Below, one piece after another: positions 24,695 to 33,863 of a stretch of DNA of 64,000 nucleotides. The notes under the pieces were generated by a model. It saw only the letters and a program-made list of their open reading frames with translations. It had not been told where the DNA came from and did no database searches. The DNA comes from DASZBX01 sp035943635. Lineage in GTDB: Bacteria; Actinomycetota; Actinomycetes; Streptomycetales; Catenulisporaceae. Location: NCBI GenBank assembly GCA_035943635.1, contig DASZBX010000149.1, forward strand, positions 1 through 64,000. Reading direction: 5' to 3'. A program made the position numbers and the translations under genes. The first letter of the stretch is position 1. Each line of letters opens with the position of its first letter.

Positions 24695-27678
24695 TTACCC
24701 TTCTGGGATCCGGCGAAGAACTGCCCGAGCAGACGTTCCCCGGCCGCACCGGTCTCGTATTGGCCGAACTCCCCGGCGAACTGCCGGCGCCGCTCCCGGT
24801 ACGGGTCGGCCGGGTCGCCCGGGGCCGGCAGCTCGCGCAGGGCCTCGAACAGTGCGTCCTGGTCGCCCGTCCACGGGCCCGGGGCCCGCTCGGCCAGGTC
24901 GAAGTAGGTCCCGCGGTCCTCGCCGTAGGCCGCGGTGTCCGGCGCGAAGAAGAGCATCGGCCGGTCGTAGAGCGCGTAGTCGAATATCACCGACGAGTAG
25001 TCGGTGATCAGCGCGTCGGAGGCGAGTATCAGCTCCGTCACGTCCGGGTGCGCGGACAGGTCGAGCACGGCGTGCCGGGCCCGGGCCGGCACCGTCACCG
25101 TGTTCAGATAGTGCGCCCGGACCAGCAGCAGGTGGGTGTCGCCGAACTCGTCGGCGAACCGCTCCAGGTCGAAGCCCGGCACGAAGACGGCGTCGGCGCA
25201 CCGGTAGGTCGGCGCGTACAGCACCACCTTGCGGTTCTCCGGGAAGCCGAAGCGGGCCCGCAGCTCCCGGCCGCGCTCCTCCCGGTCGGCGGCCAGCAGC
25301 GAGTCGTTGCGCGGATACCCGATCCGCAGCGGCTCGGCGCGCATCCCGAAGGACTCGACCAGCGTGCGCACGTCGTACTCGGACCGGACCAGGAAGTAGT
25401 CGAACCGGTTGACCGACTTGCTCAGCCGCTTGCGCTCGTCCTGAAGCATGGCCCGTATCTGCGGATTGTCCGAGCCCATGGTCTTGAGCGCGGTGCCGTG
25501 CCAGGTCTGCAGGTACGTCGTCCCGCTGCGCTTGGGCAGCGCGGGCGGGAAACCCTGGTTGTCCACCCAGTACTGCGCCCGGGCCAACGCCCGCAGGTAG
25601 CCCCAGGAGTCGCGCCGCACCAGCGTCGCGTCCGCCGGGAAGCCGGCCGTGGTGTCCGCGTAGGACCAGACCAGCTTGCCCTTGTGCCCGGTCTTCTGCA
25701 GCGCCTGGTAGATGTACTTCGGGTTGTCGCTGAAGGACTGCCCGAGGTGGGACTCGAAGACGACCGAGCCGCGCTTGATCGGCAGCCGCAGCAGGACCTT
25801 CTGGTAGACGTCGCGCTTTATCCGCGGGTCGGACAGGATCTGCAGGCGCTGGTTCAGCTTCTGCAGCATGCGCAGCAGCCGGACCCCGCCGCCGCCCTCG
25901 CCCCCGCGCTCCAGCGGCGCGGTGATCGTCTTGGCCAGCCGGTTGTGCGCGGTCAGGGTGAAGACGAACCGGCCGCGGTGGTCGATCCCGGCAGTCCAGC
26001 GGTCGCCCGCGGCCCGGGTCAAAAGGGGCTTCGCGGTGACGGTGACCGGCTTCGCGGCCGCGGTCGGCTTCGCGGCGGCGGCGGCCGCGGCCTGGTCCGG
26101 GCCCTGGTCCGCACCCGTGGCCTGGCCCGGCAGCCGGGTCGCGGTCACCTTCGCCGCGGCCGTGCCCAGGCTCTTGCCGGTGCCCGCCTCCTTCGCGGTG
26201 ATCCGGCAGGTCACCTCCCAGACCTGGTCGATCAGGCCGACCGGCTTGACCGTCTTGGTCAGGTTCACGTCGGCCGACCAGACCAGCCGGTCGCCCTCGT
26301 GCCGGACCGAGGAGGCCTTGACGTTGTATTTGCGCAGCGCCCGGGTGCGCGGGCGGAAGTCCAGCCGCCCGCTCAGCTCCGCGTCGGCCGGCACCCGGCC
26401 GAACAGGTTCAGCGTCTCGCCGCTGATCCGCACCCGGCCGCCGCCCAGCGGCTCCAGCCCGGTCAGCCGCGCGGTCAGGTTGGCCCGGTCGAACTCGGCC
26501 AGCTGCCAGCCCAGCTCGGTCACGTTCAGCGCCGCCCGGCCCAGCTCCGTGTCCAGGTACGCGCCGGTCCAGTAGACCTGCCCGTCCTGCTCGACCAGGT
26601 CGGCGGTCACCCGCTCGCGCTCTATCAGGTTCTCGGCCACCGCGACCACGCCGGCCCAGTCGGACCCGGGCCCGTCGGCCGTGGCCACGTCCCCGACCAT
26701 CAGGAGGTAAGCGCCGACGACCGCGACCTTGTGCTCGCAGTTGGTGAAGACGGCCGGGTCGAGCGTGGCGATGTAGTCGCGGAACAACGCCACGCACTCG
26801 GCGATGTAGTCCTGGTCCTGGAACGGCAGGTCCCGCAGGTAGAGCGGCAGGTCGTGCCCGACGAACTTGGCGTCCTTGGCCAGCCGGACCGCCGGGTCCC
26901 CGCCGTCCCGCTCGTACTGGGCCAGCTCCTGGTCGATCATCCGGTGGATGCCGATCCGGTCCCGCAGGTTCGTGATCTCGTTGCGCCGGTTGGAGATCGA
27001 CTTCTGCGCGGCCCGGACGATGACGTTCCAGTAGTAGACCGTGTCCGGAATCAGCGCGATCCGCTTGGCCGACAGATAGGCCTTCGCGGAGAAGAGCAGG
27101 TCCTCGTAGTGGTAGCCCTCGGGGAAGCGCAGCTTGTGGTCGAGCAGGAACTGGCGTCGGTAGCACTTGTTCGTCGACAGGGTGTCGCGCAGCAGGTCCG
27201 GCAGCTCCGAGAGCGAGTCGAGCACGCGTGGCTCGGCGTAGAACTCGGGCCACCACGCCACATCGTTGATGATCCCGGACCGGTTGTGGTGCCGCCGGAT
27301 GCAGATCCCGGAGGCGACGTCCGCGCCGCTGTCCTCGATCGCCGCGAGCATGTTCATGCAGGCGTGCTGGTTGAGGGTGTCGTTGGAGTCCAGGAACATG
27401 ACGTAGGTCCCGGTGGCGTGCTCGATCCCGGTGTTTCGGGGACGTGAACACCCGCCGCTGTTCTCTGGCAGCCGCACGTACTTGACCCGAGGATCCTTGG
27501 CCGCGAAACCCTCGCCGACCTTCTGCGTGGCGTCGGTCGAGTGGTCGTCGACAATGATCACTTCGACGTTGCGCAACGTCTGTTTCAGTACCGAGTTGAC
27601 TGCGGCCGGTAACTCAGCCGCATCGTTATAGACGATGACGACCACAGATAGCTCGGGGGTGGTACTACTCGCAGACAC
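24691..27678 (-). CDS. GT2 glycosyltransferase fused to CDP-glycerol glycerophosphotransferase (TagF-like)
   Basis: 995 residues. Domain 1 (about 8-250) is GT2: SVVVIVYNDAAELPAAVNSV, IIVDDHSTDAT and FLDSNDT. A central beta-rich part (about 380-500) and an Ala/Lys/Pro linker (about 510-560) lead to a TagF-like domain (about 620-985) with TYLQTWHGTALKTMG, RIGYPRNDSLL, VLYAPTYR and ITDYSSVIFDYALYDRP, the signature His and Asp/Ser/Ser positions of poly(glycerophosphate) transferases. It could both glycosylate and add glycerol-phosphate units from CDP-glycerol, making a teichoic-acid-like chain on the inner membrane face. First gene of the leftward locus; ATG/GTG start near 27678. Confidence 0.9.
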   Translation of the reverse strand: MSASSTTPELSVVVIVYNDAAELPAAVNSVLKQTLRNVEVIIVDDHSTDATQKVGEGFAAKDPRVKYVRLPENSGGCSRPRNTGIEHATGTYVMFLDSNDTLNQHACMNMLAAIEDSGADVASGICIRRHHNRSGIINDVAWWPEFYAEPRVLDSLSELPDLLRDTLSTNKCYRRQFLLDHKLRFPEGYHYEDLLFSAKAYLSAKRIALIPDTVYYWNVIVRAAQKSISNRRNEITNLRDRIGIHRMIDQELAQYERDGGDPAVRLAKDAKFVGHDLPLYLRDLPFQDQDYIAECVALFRDYIATLDPAVFTNCEHKVAVVGAYLLMVGDVATADGPGSDWAGVVAVAENLIERERVTADLVEQDGQVYWTGAYLDTELGRAALNVTELGWQLAEFDRANLTARLTGLEPLGGGRVRISGETLNLFGRVPADAELSGRLDFRPRTRALRKYNVKASSVRHEGDRLVWSADVNLTKTVKPVGLIDQVWEVTCRITAKEAGTGKSLGTAAAKVTATRLPGQATGADQGPDQAAAAAAAKPTAAAKPVTVTAKPLLTRAAGDRWTAGIDHRGRFVFTLTAHNRLAKTITAPLERGGEGGGGVRLLRMLQKLNQRLQILSDPRIKRDVYQKVLLRLPIKRGSVVFESHLGQSFSDNPKYIYQALQKTGHKGKLVWSYADTTAGFPADATLVRRDSWGYLRALARAQYWVDNQGFPPALPKRSGTTYLQTWHGTALKTMGSDNPQIRAMLQDERKRLSKSVNRFDYFLVRSEYDVRTLVESFGMRAEPLRIGYPRNDSLLAADREERGRELRARFGFPENRKVVLYAPTYRCADAVFVPGFDLERFADEFGDTHLLLVRAHYLNTVTVPARARHAVLDLSAHPDVTELILASDALITDYSSVIFDYALYDRPMLFFAPDTAAYGEDRGTYFDLAERAPGPWTGDQDALFEALRELPAPGDPADPYRERRRQFAGEFGQYETGAAGERLLGQFFAGSQKGK

Positions 27679-27803
27679 GGCGCTTCCTCAACTCGGTCGG
27701 TACCGCTTATTCCCGTCCGGACAAGCCGAATGCTAGCGGAATTCGATGAAACACTAGTGTTCTCCAAAACGACGCGGGTCGACCTTATGAATGGAGCACT
27801 GGA

Positions 27804-29513
27804 GTGCGGGTTCCGATCACGGCGGTACTCATCGGTCCCCACCCGGTGGACGGGGACGGTTATCTGCGGGAGAACCTGGCGACGCTGGGGGTGACCGTGG
27901 TCGACGCGAACGGCCCCGCCGCCACCGCCCGGATCGTGGCCAGCGCCTCCGCGACGGGCCGGGTGGCCCTGATCGATCGCCGGTTCGTCGGCCACAAGCA
28001 CGCGCTGCGCCTGGCCCTGTCCGACCCGAGATGGCCGGTCCTGCACGCCACGGGCATCCTGACCGTGTCCGGAGCAGCCCGGGAGTCGCTCGCCGCCAGG
28101 CTGCGCGCGATACCCGACCTGACCGGCCACCGGGTCGAGGGCGGCTCCCCGGCCGCGCAACTGACCGCACCGCGCCCGCTCGGCGCGGACACCCTGGCAG
28201 CGGACCTCGCGGCGCAGGACGGCGTCGCCGTACACGAGGTGGCGTTGCCCGAAGGCCTGATCGCCACATTGATCACCGAGCCGCTGGCCGCGCGGAAGGC
28301 CGGCTACGCGGACGTGGCCGCGATCGACGACGAGGCGATCCGCCTGCGCCGCGCAGTGAAGAACGACGACGGCCTGTTCACGACGCTGTGCGTGTCCAGC
28401 TACTCGCGCTATGTGGCCCGGTGGTGCGCGAAATCGGGACTGACTCCGAACTTCGTCACAACTGTGTCGCTGTTGGTCGCGCTCGCGGGCGCGGGCGCGG
28501 CGATCACGGGAAGCCGGGCCGGGTATGTCGCGGCGGCTGTGGCGTTGTATCTGTCGTTCGTGCTCGATTGCGTTGACGGGCAGTTGGCGCGGTACAGCTT
28601 GACGTTCTCGCGGATCGGGTCGTGGCTCGACGCGACGTTCGACCGAGTGAAGGAGTACGCGGTCTACGCCGGGTTGGCGATCGGCTCGGCGCGGCACGGC
28701 AGCGTCGGGAGTCATGGGCACGGGGATGACGTGTGGCTGCTCGCGTGCCTGGCGATGGCCCTGCAGACGGTGCGGCACCATGTGGACTTCGCCTTCCACG
28801 AGGGACAGCGGACCGAGGCCGCGACGGAGACCAGCTCGTCGACCAAGGTGACCGCCGCCGGGCCGCCGCCCGCGAAGTCGCCGGTGTACTGGGCGAAGAA
28901 GTCGATCATTCTGCCGATCGGTGAGCGCTGGGCGATGATCTCGATCCTGACGGCGTTCTTCACGCCGAAGGTGACGTTCTGGGCGCTGCTGATCTGGGGG
29001 GTGTTCGCGCTGGCGTACATCACGGCCGGGCGGGTTGCGCGGTCGCTGCGGCAGCGTGGTCCGCGGGGAGCGGCGGCTGTTGGTGCGCTGAGCGCGATGA
29101 CCGATTCGGTGGGGGTGCCTCGGGGGTTGCTTCGGCATCCGCTGGGGTGGTTGTTGCCGCCGGTGGTGCAGGGATTGTCGTATTTGGTGTTCATCTTGGT
29201 TGCGCAGTTCCATGCCCATTCCACGCTTGCTGCTTTGTTTGCCCTGCTGGGGGCGGTGATTTATCACCAGTACGACATCGTTTATCGGATCCGGGCCGGC
29301 GCCGGGGCTCCGCCGAGGCGGCTCACGTTGGCGTTGCTGACCCAGCCTGGGCGTTTCGTGCTGGTTTTGGTGCTGCTGTTCCTGCCTGCGTCTGATTCGC
29401 GTACGTTGGCTGTTGCGCTGCTGGCTGGATATCTGGCGGTGGTGGCGGTTGTGGAGTCCGTCCGGTTCTGGACTCGGCCCGCTGCTCCGGCGTTGCCTGC
29501 GGATGCTGCTTGA
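27804..29513 (+). CDS. CDP-alcohol phosphatidyltransferase with N-terminal extra domain (DUF5941 type)
   Basis: 569 residues. Residues 1-180 form a soluble domain of unknown role that resembles a decayed nucleotidyltransferase. The CDP-alcohol transferase motif is complete here: Asp255, Asp258, Gly259, Ala262, Arg263, Gly272, Asp276 and Asp280. Several further helices (for example ISILTAFFTPKVTFWALLIW and LLTQPGRFVLVLVLLFLP) follow to the end. The overall layout, fused soluble domain plus membrane transferase, recalls inositol-phosphate cytidylyltransferase/DIPP-synthase fusions and the actinobacterial DUF5941 family. GTG start with GGAG at 27793-27796. It is divergent from the TagF-like gene with a shared 125-bp promoter region. 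Confidence 0.8.
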   Translation: MRVPITAVLIGPHPVDGDGYLRENLATLGVTVVDANGPAATARIVASASATGRVALIDRRFVGHKHALRLALSDPRWPVLHATGILTVSGAARESLAARLRAIPDLTGHRVEGGSPAAQLTAPRPLGADTLAADLAAQDGVAVHEVALPEGLIATLITEPLAARKAGYADVAAIDDEAIRLRRAVKNDDGLFTTLCVSSYSRYVARWCAKSGLTPNFVTTVSLLVALAGAGAAITGSRAGYVAAAVALYLSFVLDCVDGQLARYSLTFSRIGSWLDATFDRVKEYAVYAGLAIGSARHGSVGSHGHGDDVWLLACLAMALQTVRHHVDFAFHEGQRTEAATETSSSTKVTAAGPPPAKSPVYWAKKSIILPIGERWAMISILTAFFTPKVTFWALLIWGVFALAYITAGRVARSLRQRGPRGAAAVGALSAMTDSVGVPRGLLRHPLGWLLPPVVQGLSYLVFILVAQFHAHSTLAALFALLGAVIYHQYDIVYRIRAGAGAPPRRLTLALLTQPGRFVLVLVLLFLPASDSRTLAVALLAGYLAVVAVVESVRFWTRPAAPALPADAA

Positions 29514-29680
29514 GGTGTTGGCTGGTGGCCGTGGGCTGTTGGCCCTGCGCCATGAGCCCTGAAGCCGGATCGCCCCTGATCTGGCTCCTCGCGCAGACCC
29601 GTCCGGTGGATCTTCCCCGGCCCCCTGAAAAGCGCTTTCGGAGCGACGCCCGGCCTGTGATAATCTCTATGAGTCCGCAA

Positions 29681-29754
29681 GGGCCTATAGCGCAGCCCGG
29701 TAGCGCACCTCGTTCGCATCGAGGGGGTCAGGGGTTCGAATCCCCTTAGGTCCA
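29681..29754 (+). tRNA. tRNA-Ala (anticodon CGC)
   Basis: A 74-nt cloverleaf: acceptor GGGCCTA/TAGGTCC with discriminator A, D-stem GCGC/GCGC, anticodon stem CCTCG/CGAGG with loop TTCGCAT (anticodon CGC, reading GCG), and T-stem AGGGG/CCCCT around TTCGAAT. The acceptor contains the G3-U70 wobble pair, the alanine identity element. CCA is not encoded. tRNA 3' ends are common integration sites; no duplicate of this 3' end was seen in the window. Confidence 0.95.
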
Positions 29755-29800
29755 CAGGAACCGGACATTCACGACATAAGTCGTGAAGTGTCTACTATTT

Positions 29801-29837
29801 CCCGCTCATTCACCTGATGATCAGGTGAATGGGCGGG
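29801..29837 (+). terminator. Strong hairpin downstream of tRNA-Ala
   Basis: Arms 29801-29817 and 29821-29837 pair over 17 bp with one G-U and a 3-base loop; the core is CATTCACCTGA/TCAGGTGAATG, followed by ATTTCTCGTTT. A smaller stem (TTCACGAC/GTCGTGAA) sits at 29768-29787. Likely tRNA terminators. The rest of 29838-30166 shows no gene. Confidence 0.65.
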
Positions 29838-30166
29838 ATTTCTCGTTTCCGGGCCGGAGCCGTCGCTTCTTTGGTGATTGTCATCTCGTAGGGTCCGGCG
29901 GCTGGGACCGTACCGCCTCGCCCGACCGCGGGCGGCTGAATTTCGCCTGTGAAGAGGTAGTGGATCAGGGTACTGTGGTAAGGGAAACCCGGCACCCTCA
30001 TAACGCCGAGGCCCTTGTGGCGCAAGTGCCAGGACTCGTATCCGCAAGCTCTCCGGCTTCTTGATTGCCAGTTGGCGATGGATCGTCGCCAGTCAAGCAT
30101 TTCAACGCTCCGCAGCTCGTCAGGTTCGTGAAGGCTGAGCCACTTCTGTTCGGGGAGGGCGAAAAG

Positions 30167-31267
30167 ATGACCAGCCAGGTGCCTGGAGCGCGTACGGTGC
30201 CCGCGGGAGAAGGGCAGCCCGTTGTTCCGGCAGCATGGCACGGTTTCACCGACGCTTGGGCACTCGGCTTCCGCGAGGTGTACACGGTATGGCTGCCGCG
30301 CGGGCGCAGTGAGGTCAGCAACGTCGCCATCGGACGGTGGCAGACCTGGGTGCGATGGCTGGGTTCGGCCTATGGCCCGCCGACGTCGACAATGATGGTG
30401 CTGGCGCTCAGCCGCACGCGATCCTTTACTGCAGATCACACCTGGTTGCTTCTCCTGCTGGGAACGATCAACGGGGGAATGTTCGCAGCGGCGGTGCTGT
30501 GCTGGAAATACGCGCTCCTCAAGGCTCACACGCTCGATGAGTTGCTTGAGCCGTGCAGCAACCGGGACGACCTGGTCGGAGTGATCACTACAGCATTGAG
30601 GCATCGGTATCAGGCGAGTGTGCCGATTGTGTTTGCGCTTGTGCCATGGCTCGGGCTGGCCGCCGGCGACTCGCGCTGGCTGTCGTCCGAGACCGGACTG
30701 TTTTTACTGGTTAACAGCAGCTGGTCATTGATGTTGCTGGGCAATGTGAGCTACTGGCTGGCTGTTCCGCCGATACTGGTTATCCGATTGCGCAACAGCA
30801 GGGAATTACGGTTGCGCTGGAACGACCCGGCGCGTACTGCTGGAATAAGGGCGATGTCAGAAGGGTACGCATTTCCGGCGGTGTTTTTGGCTCTGGGTGC
30901 ATTCGCGGTGACTTTGCCCGGCGCGTTTGACTATCCACTCTTTGGCAGATTTCTACCATACCTGTATTTGTGGCTGGTGACATTGAGTTTGTGGGTCGGG
31001 GTGACCACGCAGCTGTCGATTTACACGATCGTGCGCCGGTACAGGCTTCGTATCATGGATGAACTGGCAGCTGGTAGCGGGTTGCTGATGTCTGAGGAGC
31101 AGTCAGCGGGGCTTCCTGCGATTATCAAGCGCGAGCCGGAGTTGGGCACTCTTCTGTCTGTCTACGGATCGGTGGCCGGGGCGCCCGGTCTGCCTTATGG
31201 CACTGCGTTAGTTGTGCAGTACGTGGCGGCTGTAGTTGGGTCGGTGGTTGGCTTCTTGCTACAGTAA
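30167..31267 (+). CDS. Polytopic membrane protein of unknown function
   Basis: About 366 residues with six or so predicted membrane helices (WLLLLLGTINGGMFAAAVLC, ASVPIVFALVPWLGLAAG, GLFLLVNSSWSLMLLGNVSY, FPAVFLALGAFAVTLPGAF, LYLWLVTLSLWVGVTTQLSI, and a C-terminal VAAVVGSVVGFLL). I recognise no family. The N-terminal 60 residues are soluble. The ATG at 30167 is chosen because GGGGAGGG lies at 30152-30159; upstream starts in the same frame lack a site. Base composition is less GC-rich than the polymer locus to its left. It precedes a methyltransferase by 31 bp and may be co-transcribed. Confidence 0.75.
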   Translation: MTSQVPGARTVPAGEGQPVVPAAWHGFTDAWALGFREVYTVWLPRGRSEVSNVAIGRWQTWVRWLGSAYGPPTSTMMVLALSRTRSFTADHTWLLLLLGTINGGMFAAAVLCWKYALLKAHTLDELLEPCSNRDDLVGVITTALRHRYQASVPIVFALVPWLGLAAGDSRWLSSETGLFLLVNSSWSLMLLGNVSYWLAVPPILVIRLRNSRELRLRWNDPARTAGIRAMSEGYAFPAVFLALGAFAVTLPGAFDYPLFGRFLPYLYLWLVTLSLWVGVTTQLSIYTIVRRYRLRIMDELAAGSGLLMSEEQSAGLPAIIKREPELGTLLSVYGSVAGAPGLPYGTALVVQYVAAVVGSVVGFLLQ

Positions 31268-31298
31268 AGATTAGGGAAGTCCTGAGAGGAGCGGGTGG

Positions 31299-32150
31299 GT
31301 GCCGGAGTCATCGCAGGACGCAAATCTCAAGAAAGTCTGGCGGTACTACGATCGCGGAGAATCCCGCATCGGCTACCGCTTTCTGCTTGATGGCACCAAA
31401 CATTTCGGGTACTACGAGCCTGGGCAGTCGATGTGGCAGTTCAAGGCTTCAATGCGCCGCATGGAAGACCTGCTGGCGCGACAACTTGATCTGTCGCCTG
31501 GTTCAAAGGTGCTCGATGCCGGCTGCGGGATCGGCAACGTCGCGCGTGCCCTCGCCACCCGTCACGGCTTGGACGTGACCGGAATCGACATTCTGGAGTT
31601 CAATCTGGAAGAGGCCGCTCGGCGTACTGCCTCGGCCGGTCTGGACGGCGTCACGCGATTCCAGCTTGGCGACTACCACCATCTTGATTTTCCGGATGCC
31701 TCGCTCGACGGTGTGTACACGATGGAGACTTTCGTGCATTCGTCTGATCCCGAGGCGGCGCTGGCAGAGTTCCACAGGGTACTGCGGCCAGGCGGGCGTC
31801 TGGTCATGTTCGAATACTCCCGAACGCCTGAGGCAGAGGCTTCTGCTGAGGCCAACGCTGCTTTGAAGCGGGTGTGTGACGGTGCAGCGATGCCGGCCTG
31901 GCTACAGCTCTACCACGGCACTCTCGATGAGCTCCTGGCCAGACAGGGGTTTCTGGTCAAGGAGTCCCGCGATATCACCGCGAACATGATGCCGATGCTG
32001 CGTGCGTTCAGCTTGATCGGGAAATTTCCGTATTGGTGTGGGCGAGTCTCTGGGCTGACTTACAAGGTTGTCAACGCGATGAGTGCTCGGGAGATGTATA
32101 GGTACCCCGATGTTTGGCGCTATGGCGTTCACACTGCCGTCAACGAGTAG
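31299..32150 (+). CDS. Class I SAM-dependent methyltransferase
   Basis: 283 residues. SAM-binding motif I VLDAGCGIGNVARAL lies near residues 70-84, followed by VTGIDI (motif II acidic end), and FHRVLRPGGRLVMFEYS near 160-176 (motifs III and post-III). The N-terminal YDRGESRIGYRFLLDGTKHFGYYEPG resembles the small-molecule methyltransferases of the UbiE/tocopherol type that act on lipid-like or polyketide acceptors. The substrate is unknown. GTG start after GAGAGGAGC. A bidirectional terminator lies 50 bp downstream. Confidence 0.82.
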   Translation: MPESSQDANLKKVWRYYDRGESRIGYRFLLDGTKHFGYYEPGQSMWQFKASMRRMEDLLARQLDLSPGSKVLDAGCGIGNVARALATRHGLDVTGIDILEFNLEEAARRTASAGLDGVTRFQLGDYHHLDFPDASLDGVYTMETFVHSSDPEAALAEFHRVLRPGGRLVMFEYSRTPEAEASAEANAALKRVCDGAAMPAWLQLYHGTLDELLARQGFLVKESRDITANMMPMLRAFSLIGKFPYWCGRVSGLTYKVVNAMSAREMYRYPDVWRYGVHTAVNE

Positions 32151-32201
32151 CCCGTGCGTTGCGTGAAGTGGCTCCGATGAGGCCGGGATCTGGACAGGGG
32201 A

Positions 32202-32234
32202 AGAGGCCAAGCCCGGGATGTGGGCTTGGCCTCT
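32202..32234. terminator. Bidirectional terminator hairpin
   Basis: AGAGGCCAAGCCC (32202-32214) and GGGCTTGGCCTCT (32222-32234) are perfect complements around a 7-base loop, between the converging methyltransferase and GH16 genes. Confidence 0.8.
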
Positions 32235-32268
32235 GGTCAGTCAGTGCTGAGCGGGGTCGGTCTTCGGG

Positions 32269-33651
32269 TTACGGCACGTTCCACTTCTGGTTGGCGCCGC
32301 CGTTGCAGCTCCAGATCTCCAGCTGGGTGCCGTTGGTCGTGCTGCTGGCCGGGTCGTCCAGGCACTCGCCGGAGGCCGGGTTGACCAACTCGCCGTTCTG
32401 CGACTGCCAGACCTGGTTGCTTCCGCCGTTGCAGCCCCAGAGTTCGACCAGGGTGCCGTTCGCGGTGGCGCCGGCGCCGGTGACATCCAGGCAGGCGCCG
32501 TTGACCTGCAGGGTGCTGCCGTTGTACTGCCAGTTCTGGGCGGCGGTGCCGTTGCAGTCCCACAGGTCGGCCTTGGTGCCGTTGGCGGTGTTCGCGGCGA
32601 AGTCGTCCAGGCACTTGCCGGAGATGCCGGACGTGACCGGTCCGGTCCCACTGCCGCCGCTGCCGCCGGGGGCCTTGTTGTACACCGCCACATAGTCGAC
32701 GTTCATCTGTCCGCCGGAAACGGTCGACCCGTTGGGCCCGCCGCCGTACTCGTTCGGGAAGCCGCCGCCCATGGCGAGGTCGAAGATGATGTAGAACGGG
32801 TGGTCCACCGCATTGGCCCAGGTGGTGGGGTCGACCTGGTTGGCGTTGACGGTGAAGTAGTTGTTGCCGTCCAGGTACCAGCGGATCTGCTCGGGCGATA
32901 CGGAGCGGTCGATCTGGACCGAGTACGTGTGGTACCCGGTCTGGCAGCCGCCGCAGGCGCGTTCGCCGCTGCCGATGCCGGTGGCCTCGTTGCACGGGCC
33001 GCCCGGGTCGACGCCGCAGTGCAGGGTGCCGAAGACGGAGCTGCGGCTGTTGATGTCCTCGAGGATGTCGACCTCGCCGGAGGCGGGCCAGGTGGTGCCG
33101 GTGCGCAGGGTGGAGCCCAGCATCCAGAACGCGGGCCAGTAGCCGGCGCCGTTCGAGGTGTTGAGGTTCGGCTGCTGGATGTACGCCTGCATCTCCACCA
33201 CGCCGCCGGCCGGGGCGCCGAAGGTCGCGGCCTGGGTCTCGATCCGGCCGGAGGTCCAGCCCGAGTTCGGGTCGGAGCTGCTGTGCAGGGCGCGCAGGAC
33301 GAGATTGCCGTTGCCGTCCAGGTAGACGTTCGACGTGCTGTTCGTCATCGTCTCGATCTCGCCGGTGCCGAAGCTGCTGCCGGCGCCGGTGTCGTACTTC
33401 CAGACGCTGGTGTCCAGGCCCGAGCCGGCCGCGCCGTTGAAGTCGTAGCTCCACGTGGTGGTGAAGCCGGACGGCGGGCCGGGGGCGCTGTCCGGCTTGG
33501 CGACCGACGCGGAGGTCGAGGCCGTGGTCGCGGACTGGTGGGTGGGGGCCGCCTCGGCCGCGGTGCTGACGGCTCCGATCGTCGCGGCCGCGATCGCCAG
33601 GGCGATCCAGCCCCGGCGGTGCAGCGCCCCGCGCTTTCGCCTGATGGACAT
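32269..33651 (-). CDS. Secreted GH16 endo-beta-glucanase with C-terminal CBM13 lectin domain
   Basis: 460 residues. Twin-basic signal peptide (RRKRGALHRRGWIALAIAAA) with a likely cleavage at AEA-AP near 35. The GH16 domain (about 60-320) has the catalytic ExDxxE as Glu193, Asp195, Glu198 in GEVDILEDINS, plus YWPAFWMLGS. The family cleaves beta-1,3- or beta-1,3/1,4-glucans. A Gly/Ser linker leads to a ricin-B-type (CBM13) domain from about 335 with repeated QxW blocks. ATG at 33651 follows AAGGAG. A GAGAGCGCTCTC palindrome lies 40 bp upstream, suggesting LacI-family control by sugar. Confidence 0.9.
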   Translation of the reverse strand: MSIRRKRGALHRRGWIALAIAAATIGAVSTAAEAAPTHQSATTASTSASVAKPDSAPGPPSGFTTTWSYDFNGAAGSGLDTSVWKYDTGAGSSFGTGEIETMTNSTSNVYLDGNGNLVLRALHSSSDPNSGWTSGRIETQAATFGAPAGGVVEMQAYIQQPNLNTSNGAGYWPAFWMLGSTLRTGTTWPASGEVDILEDINSRSSVFGTLHCGVDPGGPCNEATGIGSGERACGGCQTGYHTYSVQIDRSVSPEQIRWYLDGNNYFTVNANQVDPTTWANAVDHPFYIIFDLAMGGGFPNEYGGGPNGSTVSGGQMNVDYVAVYNKAPGGSGGSGTGPVTSGISGKCLDDFAANTANGTKADLWDCNGTAAQNWQYNGSTLQVNGACLDVTGAGATANGTLVELWGCNGGSNQVWQSQNGELVNPASGECLDDPASSTTNGTQLEIWSCNGGANQKWNVP

Positions 33652-33690
33652 GCATTTCTCCTTGCTCGGTGGGTGGAAGCCGCAGGGGGG

Positions 33691-33702
33691 GAGAGCGCTC
33701 TC
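33691..33702 (-). promoter_or_regulatory. LacI/CebR-type operator-like palindrome
   Basis: GAGAGCGCTCTC is a perfect 12-bp palindrome about 40 bp before the GH16 start, close to the known streptomycete cellobiose regulator site TGGGAGCGCTCCCA. A half-site-like GAGAGCGTCT follows near 33720. Binding by a LacI-family repressor is inferred. Confidence 0.6.
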
Positions 33703-33863
33703 ACGGTGATGCAGCATGGTGAGAGCGTCTGGAGACGGGCTGCACCGGGACGCGTACGCCCCGGTGCAGCTGTCAGGCCTCGCCGGTGCTCCGGTCGGGG
33801 ACGACCGGAGCTGCGGAGTGGTACTACGGGACTACCGAATTGCCGGACTGTCGAACAACCGGA

